From an uncultured Methanomicrobiales archaeon (GTDB lineage: Archaea > Halobacteriota > Methanomicrobia > Methanomicrobiales > Methanospirillaceae), in contig CAIYHQ010000052.1 in NCBI GenBank assembly GCA_903926075.1, forward strand, positions 1 to 61,412: 61,412 nt of DNA, given 5' to 3'. Below the pieces are notes generated by a model. The model did not search any database. It saw only the letters and a program-made list of their open reading frames with translations, and had not been told where the DNA came from. Shown here in pieces: positions 1-8,794 of this stretch. Numbering within the stretch: position 1 is the first letter of the stretch; every line of letters begins with the position of its first letter. The translations under genes were made by a program, and so were the position numbers.

Positions 1-813
1 ATTTCACATCTGAATCATCGAGTTCCTTGCGAATAAGAAGCCATACAGGGAGAGGTTTTTGGACTTCTTTGTCGATTCTCCAAACTCGGATTGCAAAAAA
101 TTTTACATCCAAAAATCCTTTTGTAGAAATTCGAACACGGATAATTCTCCATTTAGTGATCTTTTCAATAATTTTATCTACACGAATTGAACTCGTATTG
201 GTGACCACAACCTTGGACTTTTTTCTCCCTTTATTTCCATTATGGGATGGAATTCCATATTTGGGTTCACTACAATATACATGTTCATCTGCCTTGATGT
301 CAGCGACAAAAAGTATCTTCATCTGTTCTAATCGGGTGAGTAGCCATGGTTTTGTACCATAAAACCCATCCATGCAGACATGTCGAAATCGAATTCCTGT
401 TCGAACTGCCTGAACTATCATTTCATATGCGAGCTCAGATTTTGTTCGAAACACTCGTTCACTTTCAGGGATACCTGCTTCATCACATCGATTCTGATCA
501 GCAATCCAACAATATGGAAGATAAAGACGAAAATCAAGTAATATCCGGGCACCCTGCTTTACATAAGCAAGAAAGACTCCTACCTGGCAGTTTTCAACTT
601 TCCCCAGATTCCCACAATACTGACGGTGGACTCCCACTGACTTTCTACCGGATTTGGAGTGCCACACTCATCAATAATCAGGACACCATTTTTTCCAATA
701 AGTTTCCAGCCGTTACTGCGGATCCAATCTAGAAGTAATCGATAATTCCAAGGTGATTGGGAGAGAAAATGGCTAAATGCCTGATTATTGATCTCACTAC
801 TTCTTGTTGATAT
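1..813 (-). pseudogene. IS701-like transposase remnant, frameshifted and truncated at both ends
   Basis: Read on the minus strand, this stretch encodes a DDE transposase of the IS701/DDE_5 type. A conserved stretch reads DECGTP, then after a shift SVGVHRQYCGNLGKVENCQVG, and further on VCMDGFYG; the Asp residues in DECGTP and MDGFYG are likely catalytic. The first part (about 813 down to 650) and the rest lie in different frames; inserting one base near 645-652 restores DECGTPNPGRKSVGV. The N-terminal 60 or so residues expected for the family are missing, and the C-terminus runs off the window at base 1. The open frames seen on the plus strand here are shadows. Dead transposase is the best reading; family assignment is by motif memory. 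Confidence 0.75.
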
Positions 814-818
814 AAAAG

Positions 819-1010
819 ATGGTAGCCGGTCAACGGTCTCCGCGAAATTCCCTTATAGTCGAAATTTTAAGAGATTACGGATATGTAGAGAGCTGGGGGA
901 GGGGAGTCAGGACCAAAATTATTCCACTCATGCGTTTGCATAACAAGGTTGACCCGGTCTTTCACGCAACTGAGGATTACCTCAAAACTATACTCCGCAG
1001 GAAACCCTAA
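819..1010 (+). pseudogene. C-terminal fragment of a Schlafen/AAA_4-type regulator (RecG-like annotation)
   Basis: The 63-residue frame contains GQRSPRNSLIVEILRDYGYVE followed by SWGRGVRTKIIPLM and TEDYLKTIL. This matches the C-terminal end of proteins with an AlbA_2/Schlafen AAA_4 domain, often annotated as transcriptional regulators or ATP-dependent DNA helicase RecG-like. Complete members have several hundred residues, so only the tail is left. The upstream part is replaced by the transposase remnant, which reads toward base 1 from the junction near 813-825. The ATG at 819 probably does not start a real protein. The insertion or deletion that joined the two remnants probably inactivated both. 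Confidence 0.65.
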
Positions 1011-1025
1011 TAACAAAAAAATATA

Positions 1026-2381
1026 TTAAATTTTAGGAATTTTACTGTACGCCTCATCCAGGAGTACCTGCGAAATTTCTACATCTTCAAGCCGTCCGTT
1101 CAGGTAATCATCATACGAGGACATGTCAAGGTTTCCATGACCCGACATATTAAAGAGAATTGTCTTTGCTTCACCTGTTTTCCTGCACTCAAGTGCAACA
1201 TCAATTGCCCCTTTCACTGCATGTGACGATTCAGGTGCAATGATAAAGCCTTCCGTCTTTGCAAAAATTGCAGCTGCATCAAATACTTCTGTCTGGTTGT
1301 AAGATACAGCTCTTGCAGTCCCGTCATGGACGAGCCTTGATACAATTGGTGAATCTCCATGGTATCTGAGTCCTCCGGCATGGAGAGAAGGCGGGATAAA
1401 ACTATGTCCAAGTGTATACATCTTCAGGAGAGGAGTAAGTCCGGCAACGTCACCAAAGTCATATGTATAAAGTCCCCTTGTAAGTGTCGGACAGGCGCTC
1501 GGTTCCACTCCGATAAGGTCAACATCCGGCATCTTACCTTTCATCTTCTCCCCTGCAAACGGGAATGTTATACCTGCAAAATTTGACCCGCCACCAACAC
1601 AGCCTATGATAGTATCTGGTTTAAGATCCAGTTTCTCAAGCTGAAGCTTTGCCTCAAGCCCGATAATGGTCTGGTGGAGGCATACATGGTTAAGTACAGA
1701 ACCAAGGGCGTAATTTGTATCATTGTGTGTCGCAGCATCCTCAACCGCTTCAGAAATTGCAATTCCAAGACTCCCGGGCGTGTCAGGGCTCTCTTCAAGC
1801 ACATTCCTGCCAGAATTCGTTGTAGTGGTTGGGCTTGGAAGACATTTTGCTCCCCAGAGTTCCATCATCATTCTTCGGTATGGTTTCTGGGTATAACTTG
1901 AGCGTACCATGTATACAGTGCATTCCATTCCAAACATCTGGGTTGCGAGTGCAAGGGCCGAACCCCACTGCCCGGCTCCGGTCTCAGTTGCAAGCCTTTT
2001 AATTCCCTCTTTCATATTATAATAGGCCTGAGGAACTGAAGTGTTTGGTTTATGGCTTCCGGCCGGGCTTACTCCCTCCCACTTGTAAAATATCTTCGCA
2101 GGTGTTTTAAGGTAATTTTCCAGGCGTCTTGCCCTGTAGAGGGGGGAAGGCCTCCATAACTTGTAGATCTCGCGGACTTCATCAGGAATATCGATATAAT
2201 TCTGTGGACTCATCTCCTGTTTAATCAGTTCCATTGGAAATATCGCGGATAAATCATCAGGCCCAACGGGTTTATGAGTGACCGGGTGGAGAGGAGGGTC
2301 AAGGGGAGTAGGGAAGTCAGGGAGGATATTGTACCATTTCTTTGGGATCTCCTCTTCTTCAAGAAGTATTTTCGTCTGCAT
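1026..2381 (-). CDS. trpB2: Tryptophan synthase beta chain-like protein TrpB2
   Basis: A 451-residue PLP-dependent fold-type II enzyme. TrpB2 proteins condense indole with serine or phosphoserine; in archaea they may salvage free indole or work with a TrpA elsewhere. Diagnostic signs are the TrpB2 length (TrpB1 is about 400), [13 protein letters not shown] with the PLP-binding Lys111, and [14 protein letters not shown] just after it. The glycine-rich phosphate-binding loop GCVGGGSNF follows at mid protein. The gene stands alone, divergent from the Cys-rich secreted protein, with no other trp gene in the window. A good TATA element lies about 25 bases upstream of the ATG, so the mRNA may be leaderless. 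Family call is firm; substrate preference is not visible. Confidence 0.95.
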   Translation of the reverse strand: MQTKILLEEEEIPKKWYNILPDFPTPLDPPLHPVTHKPVGPDDLSAIFPMELIKQEMSPQNYIDIPDEVREIYKLWRPSPLYRARRLENYLKTPAKIFYKWEGVSPAGSHKPNTSVPQAYYNMKEGIKRLATETGAGQWGSALALATQMFGMECTVYMVRSSYTQKPYRRMMMELWGAKCLPSPTTTTNSGRNVLEESPDTPGSLGIAISEAVEDAATHNDTNYALGSVLNHVCLHQTIIGLEAKLQLEKLDLKPDTIIGCVGGGSNFAGITFPFAGEKMKGKMPDVDLIGVEPSACPTLTRGLYTYDFGDVAGLTPLLKMYTLGHSFIPPSLHAGGLRYHGDSPIVSRLVHDGTARAVSYNQTEVFDAAAIFAKTEGFIIAPESSHAVKGAIDVALECRKTGEAKTILFNMSGHGNLDMSSYDDYLNGRLEDVEISQVLLDEAYSKIPKI

Positions 2382-2401
2382 ACATTATGGTGTGTTATGT
2401 A

Positions 2402-2411
2402 TATATTTATA
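2402..2411 (-). promoter_or_regulatory. Probable TATA box of trpB2
   Basis: On the minus strand the sequence tataaatata is centred about 25 bases upstream of the trpB2 ATG. That is the usual archaeal TATA to transcription-start distance, so the start would lie at or next to the ATG and the mRNA would be leaderless. This is inferred from position and composition only. Confidence 0.45.
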
Positions 2412-2542
2412 CATTGTTGTTCGCAAAAGCTCATGGTAAAATATAAATTCAACTGGAATAATTATAATCTGTTCCCTTTTTCCAGAAAAGTTTATTAACG
2501 GGTATGGAATAATATCGATATCCTTTCAAGAGGGAGATTGAG

Positions 2543-3967
2543 ATGAAAAGAAATTCAATTTTGTTTTTAGTATGTTTTATATGCATGTTAATGGTTATCC
2601 CGGCAGTAGTTTCGGGAGCACCCCCGACACTGGTTGCGAACAACATAGGTAAAATCTCAGGATTAAATCTTACCTTGGCAACTCCAACGATGAAAATATT
2701 GAAGCCACAAACGATAACTGTGATATCAGATTGTCAAAAATGCAATAACAACTGTGATTTAAATGCCGTCAATTATTCCGCATATGCCGGTTGTAAAGAA
2801 TATTGCGAATTTGTCTACGGTACCTGCCAGAGCCTTCCGATAACTCCTGAAAATTGCATTCAATGCAACAATCAATGTAATGCACACTCAATGGTAGACA
2901 ATGACAGATTTGCTTTTGCTCAGTGTAGGGAGAAGTGTTCTGCAACTTTTGGAAGTGAATGTGGTACCAATAAATATTGGACACCTCTTACATGCCCTGA
3001 CTGCCAGAATAACTGTATTGGGTTAACAGGAAATGACGAGACTACATGTCTGCAGGACTGTGCAAATAAATTCGGGGACGCTAGTTGCAATATCAATTAT
3101 TTGAATTACACGATTGCCACAGTAACATCTAAATACACTGGAAAAACAATCAAGACTATTCCACAAATCACAAAAAAACAGTATCCAACCACACTTCCAA
3201 CGACGATAAGATTTAAACCACAAACGTTATCATTGCCAGTAGATTGTCAGGATTGTTATATTAAGTGCGATCGCGATCTCCTGCCTAATCAGTTGTATAG
3301 GACTTGCAGGCAATATTGCCTGGCACTCCATGGGACCTGCCTGAACCCCCCGGTAACACCTCTAAATTGTCTTCAATGCCAGGATCAGTGTTCTATGAAT
3401 TTAAGTGTAAAAAATGACAGAAATGCTTTTGTCCAGTGCAGAGAGAAATGCTCGGCATCTTATGGAAGTGAATGTGAGACCAATACATATTATTCACCGG
3501 TTTCATGCCCTGACTGCCAGAATATGTGCACTGGGTTAACTGGAAATGATAAAACAGTGTGTCTACAGAACTGTGTGAATAAATTTGGGGAAGCCAGTTG
3601 CAATATTTACACTATAGGTTACACTTTTGTCGCTGCTACTCCTGAATACCCTGATAAGACGATCCAGATTATTCCACAAATCACAAGTCAACAGTATCCA
3701 ACCCTTAATTTACCTGTTGACAGAATTATTGGAGATAATACGGGTGGGCGGACAGTCCAGAATCAGCCCGCTTCTACGCCAGTTTTACCAACAATTAACA
3801 GGGGTATATTCATTGGAGGTGGGGACCAGTTGAAACCTCAGACACAGATAGTCAGTAATTCAAATTTTGGGACAATCGGACGAGTGTTTATGTCAAACGT
3901 GAGTACTGGAAACGTGACCCGCAATGCTACATCTGTTGTTGTAAACACAACAATGACAAAGAAGTAA
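2543..3967 (+). CDS. Secreted cysteine-rich repeat protein
   Basis: A 474-residue protein with a signal peptide (basic start, hydrophobic residues 5-24, AxG-like cleavage near 26). The mature part has a tandem duplication, residues about 64-215 and 235-386. Each copy has three modules of the form C-x2-C-x3-C-x(10-15)-C-x3-C-x(6-8)-C. The modules fall at 64-95, 105-140, 151-182, 235-266, 276-311 and 322-353, giving 36 cysteines. The last 90 residues are Cys-free, Thr/Asn-rich and have N-glycosylation sequons. The cysteines could form disulfides or bind metal; I do not recognise a named family. The ATG is preceded by gagggaga (2531-2538). A T-rich stretch after the stop (about 3982-4010) may terminate transcription. 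Confidence 0.8.
   Translation: MKRNSILFLVCFICMLMVIPAVVSGAPPTLVANNIGKISGLNLTLATPTMKILKPQTITVISDCQKCNNNCDLNAVNYSAYAGCKEYCEFVYGTCQSLPITPENCIQCNNQCNAHSMVDNDRFAFAQCREKCSATFGSECGTNKYWTPLTCPDCQNNCIGLTGNDETTCLQDCANKFGDASCNINYLNYTIATVTSKYTGKTIKTIPQITKKQYPTTLPTTIRFKPQTLSLPVDCQDCYIKCDRDLLPNQLYRTCRQYCLALHGTCLNPPVTPLNCLQCQDQCSMNLSVKNDRNAFVQCREKCSASYGSECETNTYYSPVSCPDCQNMCTGLTGNDKTVCLQNCVNKFGEASCNIYTIGYTFVAATPEYPDKTIQIIPQITSQQYPTLNLPVDRIIGDNTGGRTVQNQPASTPVLPTINRGIFIGGGDQLKPQTQIVSNSNFGTIGRVFMSNVSTGNVTRNATSVVVNTTMTKK
2732..3700 (+). repeat. Tandem internal duplication of a hexacysteine-module triplet
   Basis: Unit 1 is about 2732-3187 and unit 2 about 3245-3700 inside the Cys-rich gene. They share long matching peptides such as CREKCSA, GSEC, CPDCQN, GLTGND, NKFG and ASCNI in the same order, as well as clear DNA similarity. 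The duplication has diverged most in the first module of each unit. Confidence 0.75.
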
Positions 3968-4098
3968 AGTAATTGAAAAATTCTTTTTTTTTCATTTATT
4001 TATTTTGCATAATTATTTCTCGAATTTCCACATGGAGGGAACGAAATCAAACTGAAAGAATATTAAAATCGAGTGTAAATAAGATAGAGGAAATAATT

Positions 4099-4578
4099 AT
4101 GAAAATTTGTTGTATATTTCATTCATATTCCGGGGTAACCCGTAACGTCTGCATAAAACTTAAGAACGAATCAGGTTCTGACCTATTCGAGGTTAAACCC
4201 CTGAACGAATACTCAAAACTGACTGCTTATACAAAGGGATGCTTACGAGCCAGAAAAGGAGAGAAAGACAGTATAGACCATGAGTCAATTGATATTTCGT
4301 CCTACGACCTTGTTATTATCGGGACACCCGTCTGGGCATGGAAAACAACGCCAGTTATTAACGCAGCTGTTAATGCATTAGAAGGAGGTGAAGGAAAAAA
4401 GGCAATAATATTTGCCACATGCGGAGGTCAACCCGGAGAGTCACTTAGAATACTTAAAAAAGCCGTCGAAGAAAAAGGGCTGACGGTTATTGGTGAAGTA
4501 ATGATGACAAAAAATGATATCAATGAAAAGACGGAACAACTGGTAAAATTAGTAAAAGATACGGCGAGTAATTTATAA
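4099..4578 (+). CDS. Small flavodoxin-like protein
   Basis: A 159-residue short-chain flavodoxin. The start MKICCIFHSYSGVTRNV carries the FMN phosphate-binding loop SYSGVTRN. The segments VIIGTPVWAWKTTPVI and ATCGGQPG match the flavin-ring loops of flavodoxin_1/4-like proteins. The frame is open from 3973, but the ATG at 4099 has a purine-rich site (gatagagg, 4083-4090) ahead of it and gives the family N-terminus, so I start there. It lies 28 bases before a PqqD-like gene and just upstream of a radical SAM gene. A role as electron donor for reducing the [4Fe-4S] cluster is plausible but inferred. A general redox role is equally compatible. Confidence 0.85.
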   Translation: MKICCIFHSYSGVTRNVCIKLKNESGSDLFEVKPLNEYSKLTAYTKGCLRARKGEKDSIDHESIDISSYDLVIIGTPVWAWKTTPVINAAVNALEGGEGKKAIIFATCGGQPGESLRILKKAVEEKGLTVIGEVMMTKNDINEKTEQLVKLVKDTASNL

Positions 4579-4606
4579 ATAAGAGACATATCTTTATAAG
4601 ATAGAG

Positions 4607-4939
4607 GTGAATGGCAGTCTTATAAACTATAATAAACCCATCCAAAACCCTTCTGTGTTCTCACGCCCTATCTTTGATGACAATATTCTTCTTGTAAACT
4701 GTGATACAGGCGCATCACTTGCACTCAATAGTACAGGGAAACTTATCTGGAGTTTGTTTGATGGCAAAAGGACTGAGATGGAGATAGTTGCAAAGGTTTG
4801 TGAGAACTTCAAAAATGTTCCGGATAATGTCTCTCTTGATGTTACTTCCCTGATCTCGGCACTTTCAGAACAAGGTTTTATCGGGTTTGAGATAGATGCA
4901 GATTCCCTGGAAAATGGGAGGCTGAATTATCACGGATAG
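4607..4939 (+). CDS. Stand-alone PqqD-like (RRE) domain protein, copy 1
   Basis: A 110-residue PqqD-family protein. The family signature is visible as D-G-A-S-x-A-L-N-x-T-G-K-x-I-W about residues 33-48, then an acidic helix and a C-terminal two-helix part ending in GFIGFEID. PqqD-like domains bind the leader peptide of ribosomally made, modified peptides and present it to the modifying enzyme. Start is GTG at 4607; the site ahead of it is weak. It is closely related to the protein at 6404-6700 on the other strand (both have NPSV then FDDN then LVN-DTG-SL-LN). The precursor-like peptide begins 68 bases downstream. Confidence 0.85.
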   Translation: MNGSLINYNKPIQNPSVFSRPIFDDNILLVNCDTGASLALNSTGKLIWSLFDGKRTEMEIVAKVCENFKNVPDNVSLDVTSLISALSEQGFIGFEIDADSLENGRLNYHG

Positions 4940-4972
4940 ATATGAAAGTTTGATAGACAGGGATATATTTCG

Positions 4973-5007
4973 AAATGCTTTTATTTGAATGAGATATATA
5001 TACATTT
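4973..5007 (+). promoter_or_regulatory. 5' flank of precursor peptide 1, shared with precursor 2
   Basis: The 30 bases between an aaatg word (4973-4977) and the ATG match 17 of 30 aligned positions in front of the second peptide (8795-8829), at identical spacing. The word cttttattt (4978-4986) sits about 26 bases before the ATG and could be a TATA element of a leaderless mRNA; no clear ribosome site is present. The conservation may simply reflect gene duplication. Confidence 0.35.
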
Positions 5008-5130
5008 ATGTCTGAAAAAAAAGATGTTTTGCCTGAATACCAGCCACCACAAGTTATGAAGATTAATGACCTGAACAACGGAAGTGGTTTTCAACCTTGT
5101 GGAAACGGTTCTGGAGAGCACACAACTTGA
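5008..5130 (+). CDS. Candidate RiPP precursor peptide 1
   Basis: A 40-residue peptide that begins with MSEKKDVLPEYQPP. Its leader KDVLPEYQPPQV-x-KI-x-DLN-x-GSG (residues 5-27) is shared almost exactly with the peptide at 8830-8961. After GSG at 25-27, the core is FQPCGNGSGEHTT, with one Cys at 31. Both peptides keep C-[GN]-N-G-S in the core although the rest differs. A conserved leader with a variable Cys-containing core, between PqqD-like genes and a radical SAM/SPASM gene, is the classic layout of a RiPP precursor. The leader Tyr-x-Pro-Pro-x-Val-x-x-Ile-x-x-Leu resembles leaders read by PqqD domains. The modification is unknown. The protein would be easy to miss because of its length. Confidence 0.75.
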   Translation: MSEKKDVLPEYQPPQVMKINDLNNGSGFQPCGNGSGEHTT

Positions 5131-5135
5131 TTACC

Positions 5136-5157
5136 ACCCATCTATAACGATGTGGGT
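5136..5157. other. Small hairpin between converging precursor and radical SAM genes
   Basis: Acccatc (5136-5142) pairs with gatgtgggt (5149-5157) around a 6-base loop, with a small bulge. It sits just after the stop of precursor 1 and 106 bases beyond the stop of the convergent radical SAM gene. No T-run follows on either side, so a terminator role is uncertain. Confidence 0.25.
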
Positions 5158-5262
5158 CCGATCACCACCAAATCATCATGCAACCTTTTTTGTTTTTCAA
5201 TAATAACCATTTTTGGTCTTGGGTATCTCAATAAAATTGAATCATTAATATTTTCAAATTCA

Positions 5263-6417
5263 CTATCGGAGCCTGTTCTTCGGAAATACTCCCTTATTAA
5301 AAGCCTCATTACATAGTCTCTGAGGAGAGACGAGGGCCCCTCCATTAACATAGTTGTCAGCTACACAACCAGTCCGGCAGGACTGTGCATGGATACATGA
5401 GCCACAAATTCCAGGATATTCTTTAATATTTGCTAGATCTGAACGCAACTTTAGGAGAACAGGGTGAGAAATCCATATATCCCTGATACTGTCTTTTCCA
5501 AGAAGTCCGTAAACCAGTTCTGAAATCGTCTCACCTATGCCACAGAGAGCTACTTCGCCTGTTCCCAGAATTCCAAGTATACTACTGACACCACAATCGC
5601 ATACTTTTCCTTTTGTCCTCCACAGCTCTTTATATGGCGTAAGAGCCATGGGCAAAGTTAAAATTAGCGGAATTGGAGATATTGGCCTGAGCTTATCATT
5701 GACATATGAGCCAAGTGCAAGATACCCTTCAAGGTCAAACGTCTCTCCATTCTCATACATATTAAGACCCCTGCCGGCAGCAGTAACCGGATTAAACTTA
5801 ACGGAAGCAGCATTGTGTTCAGCTGCGAGCATGACAAGTTCTTTCATTCGCCCCATATTTCCCAGGTGAACAGACATGATGACCTGACAGTTGGTATATC
5901 CAGCATCAACAATTGAATCAAGTCCGGAAATAGTTCTGTGAAAGGCACCCTTTACCCCGCGAAAAGCATCATGCTCAGCAGCAATAGGAGAATCGAGGCT
6001 CACCGATATGAAACCCATCTTCGTCTTTTCTTTAAGATAACGGGCAATATCTGGTGTAATGAGTGTCCCATTTGTCTCCATAGAAAGAAAAAGCCCTTCG
6101 GAAGATAACATATCAACGACTTTCAGGAACTGATGATGGAGCATTGGCTCACCACCGGTTAATTTAATTGTGCAAAGACCAAGTGACTTCGCTTCGATGA
6201 CTGCTTTATGTAGAGCATCAGGATCAACAGTTGTACCAGAAACCGCTTTCTCTTTTCCTGAAAATTTTGGGTTAACCCAACAATGCCTACAACGAAGATT
6301 ACAACTTGATGAGAGGTAAACATATAAGGATTTTAATGGTGGGACCCCTTCAGGCAGATTAAGGTCATTTGTCATTACAGAACCAGAATCAGGATAAGGT
6401 AGATCACAAAGTGTCAA
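5263..6417 (-). CDS. Radical SAM/SPASM peptide-modifying enzyme
   Basis: A 384-residue protein with the radical SAM cluster motif C39-x3-C43-x2-C46 (SCNLRCRHC) and the SAM-binding GGEP at 88-91. The C-terminal SPASM region has C273/C275, G-x4-C292, then C338-x2-C341-x5-C347-x3-C351 and C369, enough for two auxiliary [4Fe-4S] clusters. Such enzymes make thioether or C-C crosslinks or epimerise residues in peptides. TTG at 6417 has agaggg about 6 bases ahead and overlaps the PqqD-like gene by 14 bases, so the two are probably co-translated. ATG at 6375 is the alternative. The nearest substrates are the two small peptides at 5008 and 8830. Which bond it makes cannot be read from the sequence. 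Confidence 0.9.
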   Translation of the reverse strand: MTLCDLPYPDSGSVMTNDLNLPEGVPPLKSLYVYLSSSCNLRCRHCWVNPKFSGKEKAVSGTTVDPDALHKAVIEAKSLGLCTIKLTGGEPMLHHQFLKVVDMLSSEGLFLSMETNGTLITPDIARYLKEKTKMGFISVSLDSPIAAEHDAFRGVKGAFHRTISGLDSIVDAGYTNCQVIMSVHLGNMGRMKELVMLAAEHNAASVKFNPVTAAGRGLNMYENGETFDLEGYLALGSYVNDKLRPISPIPLILTLPMALTPYKELWRTKGKVCDCGVSSILGILGTGEVALCGIGETISELVYGLLGKDSIRDIWISHPVLLKLRSDLANIKEYPGICGSCIHAQSCRTGCVADNYVNGGALVSPQRLCNEAFNKGVFPKNRLR

Positions 6418-6700
6418 TAAAACCCTCTGCTGAAAGTGTTAAAATCACTGAATTAACATCTTGTGCAACCGAATCCGGTACGTTCTTAAATTCTTTGCAG
6501 ACCTGCGCGACTATCTCTTCTTGTGTTAATTTGCCATCTAACAAGTTCCAGATAACCTTTCCTGATTTATTCAGTACGAGAGATTTACCAGTATCTCCGT
6601 TTACGAGCACTAGATTGTCATCAAAGGTTAGATGTGACATTACAGAAGGGTTTTTATTAAATTTTTCATGTGACCTGATTTCATAATTCACGGATATCAC
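6404..6700 (-). CDS. Stand-alone PqqD-like (RRE) domain protein, copy 2
   Basis: A 98-residue PqqD-family protein with the signature D-T-G-K-S-L-V-L-N-K-S-G-K-V-I-W and a C-terminal helical part ending ILTLSAEGFIDTL. It is translated just ahead of the radical SAM gene and overlaps it by 14 bases, so it is the most likely leader-binding partner of that enzyme. Start is GTG at 6700; a second in-frame GTG lies 9 bases later. It is a close paralogue of copy 1 at 4607-4939 in inverted orientation; the pair flanks the first precursor and the radical SAM gene. Confidence 0.87.
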   Translation of the reverse strand: MISVNYEIRSHEKFNKNPSVMSHLTFDDNLVLVNGDTGKSLVLNKSGKVIWNLLDGKLTQEEIVAQVCKEFKNVPDSVAQDVNSVILTLSAEGFIDTL

Positions 6701-6766
6701 TTTAATGTACAGCTGTCATTTATATGAAGTACTTATCTTTCCAGAGGACGACCTGTTCTGCAATAT

Positions 6767-8605
6767 ATGGGAAATTCACCACATTCAGAATTTAATCTCC
6801 ATGAGATGCTGACATCTTCAAAAGCCGAAATTCCACGGGCAATAAGACTAGTCTTTAAATTCACGCCCGGGTGGACAATTGCAAACATCTTTCTTATGAT
6901 AATTCTCGGTCTTTTACCACTCGCATCCCTGTATATAACCAAACTCCTTGTTGATACGGTTACTGCCGGAATCACTGCCAGTGATAAAACAGCTGTTTCA
7001 ACAGAACTTTTTATTGTTATCATTGCAGCAGTGGTTATATCGCTTCTCACTGCTTGCTTTAGAGCAATTTCTACTTATGTGACTGAAGTCCAGTCTCTTG
7101 AGATGACAGATGGGATCTCTGATCTCATTCATAGCCAGTCTATCGCACTTGATCTCGCGTACTATGAAAACCCAGAATATCAGGATACCTTACACAGGGC
7201 TCAGACTGAAGGAGCCTCCCGACCGGGAAAGATAGTAAATGATCTGGTGCTGATTATTCAAAATTGCATCTCTATCATTGCTGTTGGATCTCTCATCCTT
7301 TCATTCTCAGCCCTTGCAGGTATTATTCTCATCGCATCTGCGGTTCCAGCCATGATTGTCAGGTTATGGTATTCAAGGCAACTATATTTTCTAAAACAAG
7401 ATCAAACTGAATTGAACCGTAAAAGTTTTTATTATCACATCATGCTCACGCATTCACATTATGCCAAAGAGAACCGACTTTTTTCCCTCGGAACATTCTT
7501 CAGAGAGTTGTACAACAGCACTCAGGATTTAATCAGGATCTCAAAATTAGCAATTTCCCGGTCAAAAGCATTTTGGGAGGTAATTACTCAGGGTTTTGTT
7601 ACTGCTGCAGTGTTTGGTTCATTTACTGTCATCGCAATTATGACACTTAATGGAAAGATAACCCTGGGTGACATGGTAATTTACTTTATGGGTTTTCAGA
7701 TGTGTGTAGGGTACATTCAGACTATATTTTCAAGTCTTAATACGCTCTATGAGGACCATCTTTTTTTAAGGGATTTTTTCAAGTTTCTTGATATAAGACC
7801 ATTAATTAGAGCACCCGATAACCCAATACCACTCCCTGAAGACTCGATAGAGAAAATTCAATTAAATTCTATTTGTTTCACTTATCCAGGAGCACATACC
7901 CCGGCATTGGAGGACATTTCAATTACCATCAGGAAAGGGGAAGTAATTGCTTTTGTAGGCGAAAATGGTGCTGGAAAAAGCACTCTTATTAAATTGCTGT
8001 GTAGACTTTATCTTCCTGATTCCGGGTCTATTACAGTTGATAATATAGATCTTAACTACATTGATCCAGAAATATGGAGACGGCGGCTATCAGTACTTTT
8101 TCAGGATTATATTCGGTACCAACTGACCATAGAAGATAATATCAGGGTAGGGGATATCGGGCGTCCGGATGGTCCGGAAAACGTTGAAAAATCTGCTCAT
8201 AAATCAGGAGCAGACAAAACAGTGGAACGACTTCCAAACGGTTACCAGACGGTGTTAGGGAAATTTTTTAGTGGGGGTCATGATATAAGCACTGGTGAAT
8301 GGCAAAAAATTGCATTATCCCGGGCTTTTTTCAGGGATGCTGAATTTATTTTTCTCGATGAACCTGCAAGTTCGCTTGATGCTCTTGCCGAAGCAGAGAT
8401 TTTTCAAAAGTTCAGGGAGGTTATTCAGAATAAAACCGCTATTATTATCAGTCACCGCTTTTCTACCGTTCAAATGGCAGATCGAATCTATGTTATCGAA
8501 TACGGAAAACTGATTGAATTTGGCTCACATACTGATCTCATGATATTAAACGGACGATACGCTGAAATGTTTAAAATTCAATCTGATCCATATATTGAAA
8601 AATAA
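6767..8605 (+). CDS. ABC exporter, fused membrane and ATPase domains
   Basis: A 612-residue half-transporter. The N-terminal part has about six membrane helices (about residues 40-320). The ATPase part has Walker A GENGAGKST near 398-406, Q-loop FQDY, signature STGEWQK in place of LSGGQ near 508, Walker B FIFLDEP near 530 and the H-loop SHR. There is no C39 peptidase domain at the N-terminus. It would work as a homodimer in the cell membrane. It diverges from the PqqD/radical SAM pair with a 66-base gap and lies ahead of the second precursor, so export of the modified peptide is the obvious guess. The Ser-Thr-Gly signature is a known variation in peptide/lipid exporters but deviates from the consensus. 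Confidence 0.92.
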   Translation: MGNSPHSEFNLHEMLTSSKAEIPRAIRLVFKFTPGWTIANIFLMIILGLLPLASLYITKLLVDTVTAGITASDKTAVSTELFIVIIAAVVISLLTACFRAISTYVTEVQSLEMTDGISDLIHSQSIALDLAYYENPEYQDTLHRAQTEGASRPGKIVNDLVLIIQNCISIIAVGSLILSFSALAGIILIASAVPAMIVRLWYSRQLYFLKQDQTELNRKSFYYHIMLTHSHYAKENRLFSLGTFFRELYNSTQDLIRISKLAISRSKAFWEVITQGFVTAAVFGSFTVIAIMTLNGKITLGDMVIYFMGFQMCVGYIQTIFSSLNTLYEDHLFLRDFFKFLDIRPLIRAPDNPIPLPEDSIEKIQLNSICFTYPGAHTPALEDISITIRKGEVIAFVGENGAGKSTLIKLLCRLYLPDSGSITVDNIDLNYIDPEIWRRRLSVLFQDYIRYQLTIEDNIRVGDIGRPDGPENVEKSAHKSGADKTVERLPNGYQTVLGKFFSGGHDISTGEWQKIALSRAFFRDAEFIFLDEPASSLDALAEAEIFQKFREVIQNKTAIIISHRFSTVQMADRIYVIEYGKLIEFGSHTDLMILNGRYAEMFKIQSDPYIEK

Positions 8606-8645
8606 ATTCCATATGTTATTGGTTAAGGAATGGCATTGATGACAA

Positions 8646-8672
8646 GCAAATTATATAGACTTTATAATTTGC
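8646..8672. repeat. Perfect 10-bp inverted repeat, 7-base loop
   Basis: Gcaaattata (8646-8655) is perfectly complementary to tataatttgc (8663-8672). It lies 40 bases after the ABC exporter stop and about 158 bases before the start of precursor 2. It could be a weak A/T-rich terminator hairpin, or a dyad operator. The region 8606-8829 otherwise holds no credible gene apart from a possible GTG extension of the peptide (from 8752). Confidence 0.5.
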
Positions 8673-8794
8673 GGGTGCATAAGGAAAATTGGATAGTATA
8701 CAGCAGTTTTTATGATAATTTCAACAATGAAGCACTTAAATTTGTTTACATGTGTTTGGACGGGATAAATGTTTGGCAGAACTGAATTGTTGCA

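Noticed and set aside
5142-5351. 69-residue minus-strand frame at the end of the radical SAM gene
   Set aside because: It overlaps the last 30 codons of the SPASM region in another frame, has no family resemblance, and the radical SAM protein is complete without it.
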